A DNA stretch of 64,000 bases from Halothiobacillus sp045689735 (GTDB lineage: Bacteria; Pseudomonadota; Gammaproteobacteria; Halothiobacillales; Halothiobacillaceae). A model generated the notes under the pieces. The model searched no databases and was not told the origin of the DNA. It saw nothing but the letters and a program-made list of their open reading frames with translations. The stretch lies in NCBI RefSeq assembly GCF_045689735.1, contig NZ_CP142685.1, positions 558,001-622,000 of the forward strand, read 5' to 3'. Shown in pieces: positions 8,834-16,368 of the stretch (positions are counted from its first letter, which is position 1; each line of letters opens with the position of its first letter). The position numbers and the translations under genes are program-made.

Positions 8834-10282
8834 TCAGGCCGTCGGGCGCACGAACAGGGGTTTGCCTTCCGCTGCGGTCGCGTCGGGCAGCGTGCCCAGG
8901 GTGAATTCCGGGTTGTCGCCATCGACCACCGGGGAGTCCATATCCGGCCCTTTGCGCACCACTTTGGCGAAGAAGTACCAGGCGCCCAGCCACACCAGCA
9001 GATCGAAGATCACAAAGCCGATGAACCAGGCGATTTCGGCGCCGATGCTCATTTGACTCACGCCCTCTGAGGTGCGCATCAAACCATGCACGATCCACGG
9101 CTGGCGGGCGATTTCCCGCGTCCACCAGCCGGTCCAGATGGCGATGTACGGCAGAATGGCGCTAAACACCAGCGCGCGCAGAAACCACGGTCGCTGCTGC
9201 AAGCCACGCACCGTAAATTCACCCCGCCATTTCAGCCAGCCCGCCCAAAGCGCCAGCAACATCAGGATGCCCCCGGCGGCCACCATGATGCGGAAGGCAT
9301 AAAACGGCGCCAGCACGGGCGGACGATCCTCCGGTTTGACTTGATCGAGCCCCGGCACCACGCTCTCCCACTGATGATCTTCCAGCAGGCTCAGCACATG
9401 CGGAATGCTGATTTGGAAATCATTGGTAGCCTTGGCTTCATTCGGCCAGGCGATCAGATTCCAGCTGGTATTCGGGCTGCCATCCGGCAAATAGGTGTGC
9501 CAATGCCCCTCCATCGCGGCGAGCGCGGCCGGATCGTGTTCGGCGACGGTGCGCCCGAGTTCATCGCCGATCCAGACCTGCAGGGGCGCCACCACGACCA
9601 ACGCCAGCATCGCTGCCGTGAGACTCCGCAGAAATAATTGCGGCTGACGGTTTTTCAGAATCATCCAGGCGGAAATCCCGGCGACGAAAAACAGGCCGAT
9701 TTCAAACGCTGCAATCAGCATATGCGGAAAGCCGGTGAGGAAGTTCGGGTTGAAAATGGCCTTTGTCCAGTCATCGACCAGAAACAGGCCGTTCTCCAGA
9801 TGCACGCCGGTGGGTGATTGCATCCAGGAATTCGCCACCAGAATCCACATCGCAGAAAGCATGGAAGAAAACGCCACATTGAAGGTGGCGAACAGGTGCA
9901 TTTTTTTGCTGATTTTGCCCCAACCGAAAATCATCAGACCGATGAACCCGGCCTCATACATGAACGCGGTAATGGTTTCATAGCCGAGAATATTGCCGAA
10001 AAACGGCCCGGCGGCCTGCGAAAAGGGGCCAAACAAAATGCCGAAGGCCATCTCCATGGTGACCCCGGTGGCCACGCCCGCACCGAAATTGATGACAAAC
10101 AGCTTCTCGAAGAACCGCGTAAGCCGATACCATTCCTCATCATCGGTCTTCAGCCAGCGCCACTCGCTGAACAGCAGGAAAGTGGCCAGCCCGATGGTCA
10201 GGGGCGGATACAAAATGTGCATCGTAGAAATCCAGCTGAAATCCAGCCGGGCGAGATCAACCATCAGCGCGCTGTCTGTCAT
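8834..10282 (-). CDS. cydA: Cytochrome bd ubiquinol oxidase subunit I
   Basis: Heme-binding subunit of the bd oxidase. The 482 aa open with MTDSALMVDLARLDF and contain the axial-ligand histidine in STMHILYPPL, the proton-path glutamates in YETITAFMYEAGF, and the b558 histidine in TGFPHML. The Q-loop region (about 235-320) is short, as in CioA-type bd oxidases. The start at 10282 is fixed by a near-perfect Shine-Dalgarno AAAGGAGG. The protein length is close to CioA of pseudomonads and shorter than E. coli CydA. Its promoter must lie in the AT-rich gap to argE (10283-10457). Confidence 0.95.
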   Translation of the reverse strand: MTDSALMVDLARLDFSWISTMHILYPPLTIGLATFLLFSEWRWLKTDDEEWYRLTRFFEKLFVINFGAGVATGVTMEMAFGILFGPFSQAAGPFFGNILGYETITAFMYEAGFIGLMIFGWGKISKKMHLFATFNVAFSSMLSAMWILVANSWMQSPTGVHLENGLFLVDDWTKAIFNPNFLTGFPHMLIAAFEIGLFFVAGISAWMILKNRQPQLFLRSLTAAMLALVVVAPLQVWIGDELGRTVAEHDPAALAAMEGHWHTYLPDGSPNTSWNLIAWPNEAKATNDFQISIPHVLSLLEDHQWESVVPGLDQVKPEDRPPVLAPFYAFRIMVAAGGILMLLALWAGWLKWRGEFTVRGLQQRPWFLRALVFSAILPYIAIWTGWWTREIARQPWIVHGLMRTSEGVSQMSIGAEIAWFIGFVIFDLLVWLGAWYFFAKVVRKGPDMDSPVVDGDNPEFTLGTLPDATAAEGKPLFVRPTA

Positions 10283-10457
10283 GGAATCCTCCTTTGGGCG
10301 CGAGCTGCGCAAAGTATTGGGTGAGCATGGCGATCCGGCGAACTTCGTGCAAGCGCGAGGCTGTGGATTGTCATACGGTAAAATAATCCTAGATTAGTTT
10401 GCCTGTATTTTCTAAATTTATTAACTAGGCGATCTTTTTTGAACCCATCGAGTTTTC

Positions 10458-11648
10458 ATGGAATTTCCCCCAGTGAGTGTGACCCCCATGGCCGCGCCTG
10501 ATCTGACCACCATGTTGGCGCAGCTGATCGCCACCCCGTCCATCAGCAGTGTCTCGCCGCAATTCGATCAAGGGAACCGCGCAGTGATCGACCAGTTAGC
10601 CGAGTGGCTCGCGGCAGCCGGGTTCCGCGTGGAAATCCTGCCGCTGGCACATCGCCCCGACAAAGCCAACCTCATCGCCCGGCTCGGTGCAGAAACCGGG
10701 GATTGCGCCTCGGGCTTGATTCTGGCCGGGCATACGGACACCGTGCCGTTTGATGAAGGGCGTTGGCGGCACGATCCGTTCCGCTGGACGATCGACGGCG
10801 ATCGTGCCTACGGCCTCGGCACTGCCGATATGAAAAGCTTTTTGGCGTTGGCCATCGAAGCCGCGCGCGGGTTGCGGCCAGCGGATTTGACTGCGCCGCT
10901 GTGGATCGTGGCGACGGCCGATGAAGAAAGCAGCATGGATGGTGCCCGCTTGCTGGCCGAACTCCAGCGCCCCAAAGCCCGGTTTTGCGTGATCGGTGAG
11001 CCGACCGGACTGGCGCCGGTGGCGCTGCACAAGGGCGTGATGATGGAAGCGGTCACCGTGATCGGGCGCAGTGGCCATTCGAGCGATCCGGCCAATGGAG
11101 TGAACGCGCTCGATGGCATGCAGCGCGTACTTACGGCAATCACCGACTGGCGGGAATCGCTCAAAACCATCACCCAACCGCGATTCGCGGTGCCGTATCC
11201 CACGCTCAATTTCGGCCACATTTGCGGCGGGGATAACCCGAACCGGATTTGCCCGAGTTGCACGCTGCACTTCGACCTGCGCCCCCTGCCGGGTATGCGC
11301 GGCAGCGAGTTACGGGCGGCGCTACGCGAGCGGGTGGCCGAGGCCTTGGCCGACACCGGCTGCTCGTTCGAACTCCGCACACTCTCGGCGGGGATAGAAC
11401 CATTCGACGCGGGCCCGGATTCGGTTTTGGCGGGTTACTTAGCGGAGATTAGCGGCCAGCAACCGCGCTCAGTCGCCTATGGCACGGAAGCCCCGTTCTA
11501 TCAGGCGCTCGGCTGCGATACGGTGGTGTTCGGGCCGGGCAGCATCGACCAGGCGCACCAGCCGGATGAGTTCATTCGCCTCGATGCCCTGCACGATACG
11601 GTGCGGATGCTGCGCCAGCTCATTCAGCGCTGTTGCCTGGCCGGTTGA
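10458..11648 (+). CDS. argE: Acetylornithine deacetylase
   Basis: M20 metallopeptidase-family enzyme that removes the acetyl group from N-acetylornithine in arginine synthesis. Metal and catalytic residues are visible: H and D in LAGHTDTVPF, D in GTADMKSF, the EE pair in ADEESSMDG, and H in DQAHQPDEF near the C-terminus. The start is uncertain: the ATG at 10458 gives 396 aa; the ATG at 10488 gives 386 aa and matches the E. coli N-terminus slightly better. Neither has a strong Shine-Dalgarno. Other arg genes (argD, argF, argA) lie about 37 kb away in this window. Divergent from cydA. Confidence 0.94.
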   Translation: MEFPPVSVTPMAAPDLTTMLAQLIATPSISSVSPQFDQGNRAVIDQLAEWLAAAGFRVEILPLAHRPDKANLIARLGAETGDCASGLILAGHTDTVPFDEGRWRHDPFRWTIDGDRAYGLGTADMKSFLALAIEAARGLRPADLTAPLWIVATADEESSMDGARLLAELQRPKARFCVIGEPTGLAPVALHKGVMMEAVTVIGRSGHSSDPANGVNALDGMQRVLTAITDWRESLKTITQPRFAVPYPTLNFGHICGGDNPNRICPSCTLHFDLRPLPGMRGSELRAALRERVAEALADTGCSFELRTLSAGIEPFDAGPDSVLAGYLAEISGQQPRSVAYGTEAPFYQALGCDTVVFGPGSIDQAHQPDEFIRLDALHDTVRMLRQLIQRCCLAG

Positions 11649-11678
11649 ATCCGCCGCCCGCCCCGAATGGCGCCCATC

Positions 11679-11715
11679 AAAACAAACGCCCCCGGCCAAA
11701 ATTGACCAGGGGCGT
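11679..11715 (-). terminator. Rho-independent terminator of tRNA-Glu
   Basis: On the minus strand ACGCCCC and GGGGCGT form a stem around a 16-nt loop (11686-11715), followed by a T-rich tail read from 11685 downwards. It lies just past the tRNA 3' end and faces the end of argE. Confidence 0.6.
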
Positions 11716-11721
11716 GGGGAT

Positions 11722-11796
11722 TGGCACTCCGTAGGGGAATCGAACCCCTGTTACCGCCGTGAAAGGGCGATGTCCTAACCGCTAGACGAACGGAGC
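11722..11796 (-). tRNA. tRNA-Glu (anticodon TTC)
   Basis: The minus strand folds as a full cloverleaf. Acceptor GCTCCGT faces ACGGAGT, the anticodon loop is CTTTCAC with anticodon TTC, the T arm contains GGTTCGATTCC, and the encoded tail is G then CCA. The D arm reads GTCTAGCGGTTAGGAC. The 1:72 pair is a G-U wobble rather than a Watson-Crick pair. Confidence 0.96.
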
Positions 11797-11931
11797 AAAT
11801 CAGGGGGCGCATTGTGCCAAAGTCGATCGGAAGCGTCTAGTCCTTTTCAGTGCCTTCGATTGACCGGATTCCCATTTACCCCAACCCTCCTACGCAGCGC
11901 CACCCTCACGCATATGGGGCGGTGGTGTGCA

Positions 11932-13392
11932 TCAAGAGCGAGGTAATCCTGCTGCCACATCGCGGAAGGCCGCTAGCGCAGCCTCCAGATGCTCGATGAT
12001 CTCCTGTTGCAGCACCTCGGGCGGCGGCAGCTCGTCGAGGTTGTCCAGGCTGTCATCCTTGAGCCAGAAGATGTCCAAACTGGCCTTGTCGCGGGCGATG
12101 AGATCTTCATAGCTGAAGAATCTGAAGCGCTCGGTCTCGCGCCGCTCGTGGCGGTTTTCCGGGTGGTAGCAGGTGATGAAGTCCTGAAGATCATCCAGCT
12201 TGAGCGGACGGGTCTTCAAAGTAAAGTGCTGATTGGTGCGCAGGTCGTAGAACCACACGCCTTGGGTATGCACACGGCCATCCTTGGGCGCGTTGTCAAA
12301 AAACACCACATTCGCCTTCACGCCCTGCGCGTAGAAAATCCCAGTCGGCAGGCGCAGGATGGTGTGCACATCGCAGGTCTCCAACAGCTTGCGGCGAATC
12401 CGCTCACCCGCACCCCCCTCGAAGAGCACATTATCGGGCAGCACCACCGCCGCTTTGCCGTCCACCTTGAGCATGCTGACGATGTGTTGCAAGAAATTGA
12501 GCTGCTTGTTAGAGGTCGTTTCCCAAAAATCCTGGCGCTCGTAGGTCAGCGCCTCGCGGTCTTCCTCGCCCTCCTCGTTGGTAATCGTCATGCTGCTCTT
12601 CTTGCCGAAAGGCGGATTGGCCAGCACATAATCCACCTTGCGCTTGGGCTCGGCGATCAGCGCATCCGATCGCTCCACCGACGGCTCGCCATCCAGCTCG
12701 CCGATGTTGTGCAGGAACAGATTCATCAAACACATGCGGCGCGTGTTCGGCACGATTTCATTGCCGTGGAAAGTCTGGTCGCGCAGGAACTCCTTTTGTG
12801 CCTTGTTGAGCTGGCTGCCGGGGCGCGTCAGCCAGTTGTAGGCGCCCAGAAAAAAGCCGCCGGTGCCACAGGCCGGGTCGGCAATGGTTTTCATCGGTTC
12901 GGGGCGCACGCAGGCCACCATCGCCTCGATCAGTGCCCGTGGCGTGAAATACTGCCCGGCGCCGCTCTTGGTGTCCTCGGCGTTTTTCTGCAACAAACCT
13001 TCGTACAGATCGCCTTTGGTATCGGCGTCCAGACTGATCCAGTTTTCCGCGTCGATCATCTGCACCAGCCTTGACAGCTTGGCCGGATCCTGAATCTTGT
13101 TCTGCGCCTTGAAGAAGATCGCCCCCAACATGCCCGGTTCCTGCCCCAGCCGGTGCAGGGTGGCCAGGTAATGCGCCTCCAGCGGCTCGCCGGTCTTGCT
13201 CCGCAGGCTGGCCCAGTCGTAGCCGGCTGGAACATGCGTGTCGCGGTTGTACGGCTCCTGCGCGTACTCATGCGCCAGCTTCAAAAACAGCAGGTAAGTG
13301 AGCTGTTCCAGATAATCGCCATAGCCCACGCCGTCATCGCGCAGGGTGTGGCAGAAGTTCCAGACTTTTTGGACGAGGGTGGAGGTGTTCAT
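11932..13392 (-). CDS. hsdM: Type I restriction-modification, methyltransferase subunit HsdM
   Basis: N6-adenine DNA methyltransferase subunit, 486 aa. An N-terminal helical HsdM domain occupies about 1-130. The SAM-binding motif I reads DPACGTGGFF and the catalytic motif IV reads NPPFGKKSS. It needs HsdS for sequence recognition. Unlike the usual hsdM-first order it is last here, 205 bp after fic, and has an AT-rich, repeat-bearing upstream region (13401-13485) that may give it a separate promoter. Separate methylase expression could protect the chromosome before the nuclease appears; this is inference. No frame damage seen. Confidence 0.95.
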   Translation of the reverse strand: MNTSTLVQKVWNFCHTLRDDGVGYGDYLEQLTYLLFLKLAHEYAQEPYNRDTHVPAGYDWASLRSKTGEPLEAHYLATLHRLGQEPGMLGAIFFKAQNKIQDPAKLSRLVQMIDAENWISLDADTKGDLYEGLLQKNAEDTKSGAGQYFTPRALIEAMVACVRPEPMKTIADPACGTGGFFLGAYNWLTRPGSQLNKAQKEFLRDQTFHGNEIVPNTRRMCLMNLFLHNIGELDGEPSVERSDALIAEPKRKVDYVLANPPFGKKSSMTITNEEGEEDREALTYERQDFWETTSNKQLNFLQHIVSMLKVDGKAAVVLPDNVLFEGGAGERIRRKLLETCDVHTILRLPTGIFYAQGVKANVVFFDNAPKDGRVHTQGVWFYDLRTNQHFTLKTRPLKLDDLQDFITCYHPENRHERRETERFRFFSYEDLIARDKASLDIFWLKDDSLDNLDELPPPEVLQQEIIEHLEAALAAFRDVAAGLPRS

Positions 13393-13400
13393 GGGGTTCC

Positions 13401-13485
13401 GGATAATAAAGATTAAAATTTATCTATTTTTATCAGATAGATAGCGTGTTCTCGGGTTTTATTATCCTGCGTCAAAGATAATAAG
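13401..13485. promoter_or_regulatory. AT-rich inverted repeats upstream of hsdM
   Basis: GGATAATAAA (13401-13410) recurs inverted as TTTATTATCC (13458-13467), and GATAATAA appears again at 13477-13484. Between them TATCTAT (13421-13427) pairs with ATAGATA (13437-13443). The cluster lies 9-93 bp upstream of the hsdM start in a locally AT-rich stretch. It could be an operator with promoter; no known regulator binding site is recognised. Confidence 0.45.
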
Positions 13486-13597
13486 CCTGACCGGCACCTT
13501 GTAAATCTTGAGTCCGGCGCACCATACACAACGCCATTTGAGTCCGAAAAAAATGCTTTCGTCATGCGCAAAATAACTTGTGTACGACGGGTCGGAC

Positions 13598-14701
13598 TCA
13601 AAATATCTCCCTGCCTTCGGCACAATTCAACAGATCGCGGAAGGCCAGCACGGCGGATCGGCGGCCACGGCTCTCCCGTAACACCTGTAGAATGCCCGCC
13701 TCGCGCAAGCTGCGCAGAAAAGGCGAAGCCGACTGTTTAGGTATGCCCGAGCGCTGCACAAAATCGCCGGACTGAAAAATCGGCCGGTCGAGCAGGGTGT
13801 CGAGTACCGCTATGGCGTGTTGCGAGCGGGTCAGCTCAGCGATGCGCCGCTTCATCTCTTCGTACAGCGTCATCATGGCGCGCACGCGTCCGGCGTTGCT
13901 CAATGCCTGCTGTGTAACCGCCTCCAAAAAGAAAGCAATCCAGCCGTTCCAGTCGCCCTCGCGGCTAATGGCCTGCAAGTGGGCGTAATAGCTGTCGCGG
14001 TGGCTTTCCAGATAGTCCGACAGATAGAACATCGGGCTGGCCAGCGCCTGCTTCTGATAAAGGAACAAAGGGATCAACAACCGGCCAATACGGCCATTAC
14101 CATCCTTGAATGGGTGGATCAGCTCAAACTGCGCGTGTACCACAGCGCATTGCAACAGCACATCCACATCGCTGGCCGCCAGATAAGTTTCCCAAGCCTG
14201 CAAATAATCGAGCAGTTGCAGGGGCGAGGGCGGCACAAAGCTCGCTTGTTCGATGGTGCAGCCCGCGCTGCCAATCCAGTTCTGCTCGCGGCGGAATTCG
14301 CCCGGCGTCTTATTGGCGCCTCGCACACTGTCCATCAAAACAGCGTGCATCTGCCGCAACAGACCAAGACTGATAGGGCGATGTGCAACCTCGTGAGCAG
14401 CCAGTGTCAGCGTTTCGCGGTAATTGACAACCTCCTGAATATCGCTGGTTTTTTCAGGATCGAAATCCATGCCCGCTTCAAACTCCAGCACCTCATCCAC
14501 CGTGGCCTGCGTGCCCTCGATTTTTGACGACAGCACCGCCTCGCGTTGGGTTAGCGGCGACAACATCACGGCCGGATTCACCACGCTTTGCAGCAAACCG
14601 TCGTAACGCGCCAAAGCGGCATTGGCCGGGCCAATTTTTGGCAACAGCCGCGCTAGATCAAGATTCGCCAGTGGCAGCGCATCGGGCACATAGGGCTTCA
14701 T
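13598..14701 (-). CDS. Fic-family protein (probable AMP-transferase) within the RM operon
   Basis: Fic enzyme of about 367 aa, expected to transfer AMP (or another phosphate-containing group) to a protein target. The catalytic motif is complete: HPFKDGNGRIGR. An inhibitory-helix motif SSKIEG lies in the N-terminal half, before the Fic core, as in self-inhibited class II Fic proteins. The last about 80 residues look like a winged helix (RSGIPKQSASPFLRSL). The ATG at 14701 overlaps the hsdS stop as ATGA, so translation is probably coupled; an ATG at 14710 is also in frame. Whether it regulates the RM complex or acts as a separate defence effector is unknown. Confidence 0.9.
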   Translation of the reverse strand: MKPYVPDALPLANLDLARLLPKIGPANAALARYDGLLQSVVNPAVMLSPLTQREAVLSSKIEGTQATVDEVLEFEAGMDFDPEKTSDIQEVVNYRETLTLAAHEVAHRPISLGLLRQMHAVLMDSVRGANKTPGEFRREQNWIGSAGCTIEQASFVPPSPLQLLDYLQAWETYLAASDVDVLLQCAVVHAQFELIHPFKDGNGRIGRLLIPLFLYQKQALASPMFYLSDYLESHRDSYYAHLQAISREGDWNGWIAFFLEAVTQQALSNAGRVRAMMTLYEEMKRRIAELTRSQHAIAVLDTLLDRPIFQSGDFVQRSGIPKQSASPFLRSLREAGILQVLRESRGRRSAVLAFRDLLNCAEGREIF

Positions 14702-16368
14702 AGAGTGCATTCCTTGATTTTGCGGCCACGCGGTTTTTTGCTGGTCTGGCGTGCGGCGCGCTCGGCGCGGATGCGTTCCAGCAACACGCTTGCGGGTTCG
14801 TCGTTGGGGTCTTGCGGCACCAGTTGGCCGGCAAAGGCCGCGCGCAGGATGTTCTGGCGCTGCGCGGCGGATTGTTTGAGGGCGTGGTCGATGGCCTGCT
14901 CCTGTTCCTTCGCAGCCATAAGGTTTACTGACAGCAGTTCTGATGCCTTTGCTATTTCATTCAAACAAGGCAACGGGATAGGAATTTGGCGTAACCGCTC
15001 TTGGCCAATGTTGCGCATGGACTCCTGATTGCCAGAAGCAAGCTGTTCAATGTATTTGCGGCCAAGCTCACTGCGTAGCAGCGTCAGAAGCCAAGTTTTT
15101 AACTCTTCTCTTACCAGATCGAATCGAAGGATTTTGTCGCTGAGCATGACTCGCTTGGTGACGGTCTTGGCAATGACACATGCGCCGACTAGCTCGATTG
15201 TGTTTGCGCGAGATAACAGAAAGTCGCCAGCATTAACAAACAACTCTGGTCGAATCATTGATTCGTCATGGCATGTTTTGCTTTCTTGTTCGTTGTAATC
15301 GCCCCAACTTACCGCACTAACTTTTACAACACCAACCTCATTACTGCGCGGAGGACGTTCCTCACACTTGAAGCTCTTTCCCGTTTCGATGTCTGCGAGT
15401 AGCTGATCCACACTCGCCCACACCCACCCCTCCGGCAGTTCCGGCAAATCGGTGGTGTCTGGCTGCACAGGTTCGGGGTATTTCTTCTGCCAATCTTTGG
15501 GCGGGGTTTTGCCTTGTTCCGCAAACTTGGCGAATTGTTTGGCTTCCCAGCGGGCGCGGCGTTCGGTGAGGATGCGTTGCAGCAGTTGCGCGCCGGTTTC
15601 GGTTTGATCCCCCTCTCCCCCAGCCCCTCCCCCGCGAGGGGGGAGGGGGGAAGGTGCGGCATTGGGGTTTAGCCCCTCTCCCCTTGCGGGAGAGGGGTTG
15701 GGGTGAGGGGTGTTTTGCCGCGCCGCGCGCCATTCGGCGGTGAGCGCACCCTCGACGGCAGCTTTCAGCAGCGACTGGCGGTATTGCCCCAGCTTCTTCT
15801 GCGCGGCCTTGAGTTCGGCCACCCCGGCATCGAGACTGGATAGCAGTTCTTCGAGTTTGGCGACAATTCGGGTCTGTTCGGCGCGGGGTGGTAGTGGCAG
15901 TTCAATCTCACCGATGGTCTTGGAGGACAAGTGTTTGACTGTGACTGATGGAGTATTCGCATTGATGGCCGCGAGATAGCCCGGAAGAGCAAGCGACAGC
16001 AGTCTTTTGTCATAGAACTGTTCAATGGGCGTGATCTTGCATACCCGCTGATTCAGTAATGCAGGCCTGATACCCCAAAAACCAGAGTTGAAGTCACCAT
16101 CCATGCCGACGAGCAAATCGCCGTGTCCAATGACGTAAGTCTCTTCATATGGGCCGGTGTAATAGGTGCTGGTATCTCCAGTGAGCACATCACGGATTCG
16201 TGCCAGTGGCATGCCTTCAGAGCTAGTAAACAGAGTCGAGTCAAATGGCGCGCCATTCAATATGTCAGCAACTTGAGCGAGTGGCACTCGCTCCCAGCTT
16301 GGGTGCTTTGCGAGCAATCCGGTAGTGTCTGCCGCAATAACTTCGGCAACAGTCATCGTGAAAGCCAT
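14698..16368 (-). CDS. hsdS: Type I restriction-modification, specificity subunit HsdS
   Basis: DNA-recognition subunit with two target-recognition domains, at about residues 20-175 and 305-470. Each is followed by a helical spacer (first EQTRIVAKLEELLSSLDA, second EQEQAIDHALKQSAAQRQ). The start at 16368 makes a TAATG junction with the hsdR stop. At 556 aa it is longer than many HsdS proteins. Residues about 218-254 are a Pro/Gly-rich insertion (motif HPNPSPARGEG) encoded by two tandem palindromic repeats (15608-15712), between the first spacer helix and the second recognition domain. The frame stays open through the repeats. Confidence 0.93.
   Translation of the reverse strand: MAFTMTVAEVIAADTTGLLAKHPSWERVPLAQVADILNGAPFDSTLFTSSEGMPLARIRDVLTGDTSTYYTGPYEETYVIGHGDLLVGMDGDFNSGFWGIRPALLNQRVCKITPIEQFYDKRLLSLALPGYLAAINANTPSVTVKHLSSKTIGEIELPLPPRAEQTRIVAKLEELLSSLDAGVAELKAAQKKLGQYRQSLLKAAVEGALTAEWRAARQNTPHPNPSPARGEGLNPNAAPSPLPPRGGGAGGEGDQTETGAQLLQRILTERRARWEAKQFAKFAEQGKTPPKDWQKKYPEPVQPDTTDLPELPEGWVWASVDQLLADIETGKSFKCEERPPRSNEVGVVKVSAVSWGDYNEQESKTCHDESMIRPELFVNAGDFLLSRANTIELVGACVIAKTVTKRVMLSDKILRFDLVREELKTWLLTLLRSELGRKYIEQLASGNQESMRNIGQERLRQIPIPLPCLNEIAKASELLSVNLMAAKEQEQAIDHALKQSAAQRQNILRAAFAGQLVPQDPNDEPASVLLERIRAERAARQTSKKPRGRKIKECTL
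15608..15712. repeat. Two tandem GC palindromes inside hsdS
   Basis: Two hairpin-forming units lie back to back within the reading frame. The first (about 15608-15652) has CCCCTCTCCCCC and CCCTCCCCC facing GAGGGGGGAGGGGGG. The second (about 15671-15710) has GCCCCTCTCCCC facing GGGAGAGGGG followed by TTGGGGTGAGGGG. The type is like dispersed palindromic repeats of proteobacteria that are found translated as HPNPSPARGEG peptides. Weaker relatives occur at 5886-5917 and about 11878-11896. Confidence 0.75.

Noticed and set aside
13413..13625. 70-aa ORF between hsdM and fic
   Set aside because: No Shine-Dalgarno or family features, and it covers the repeat-rich control region and the fic 3' end.
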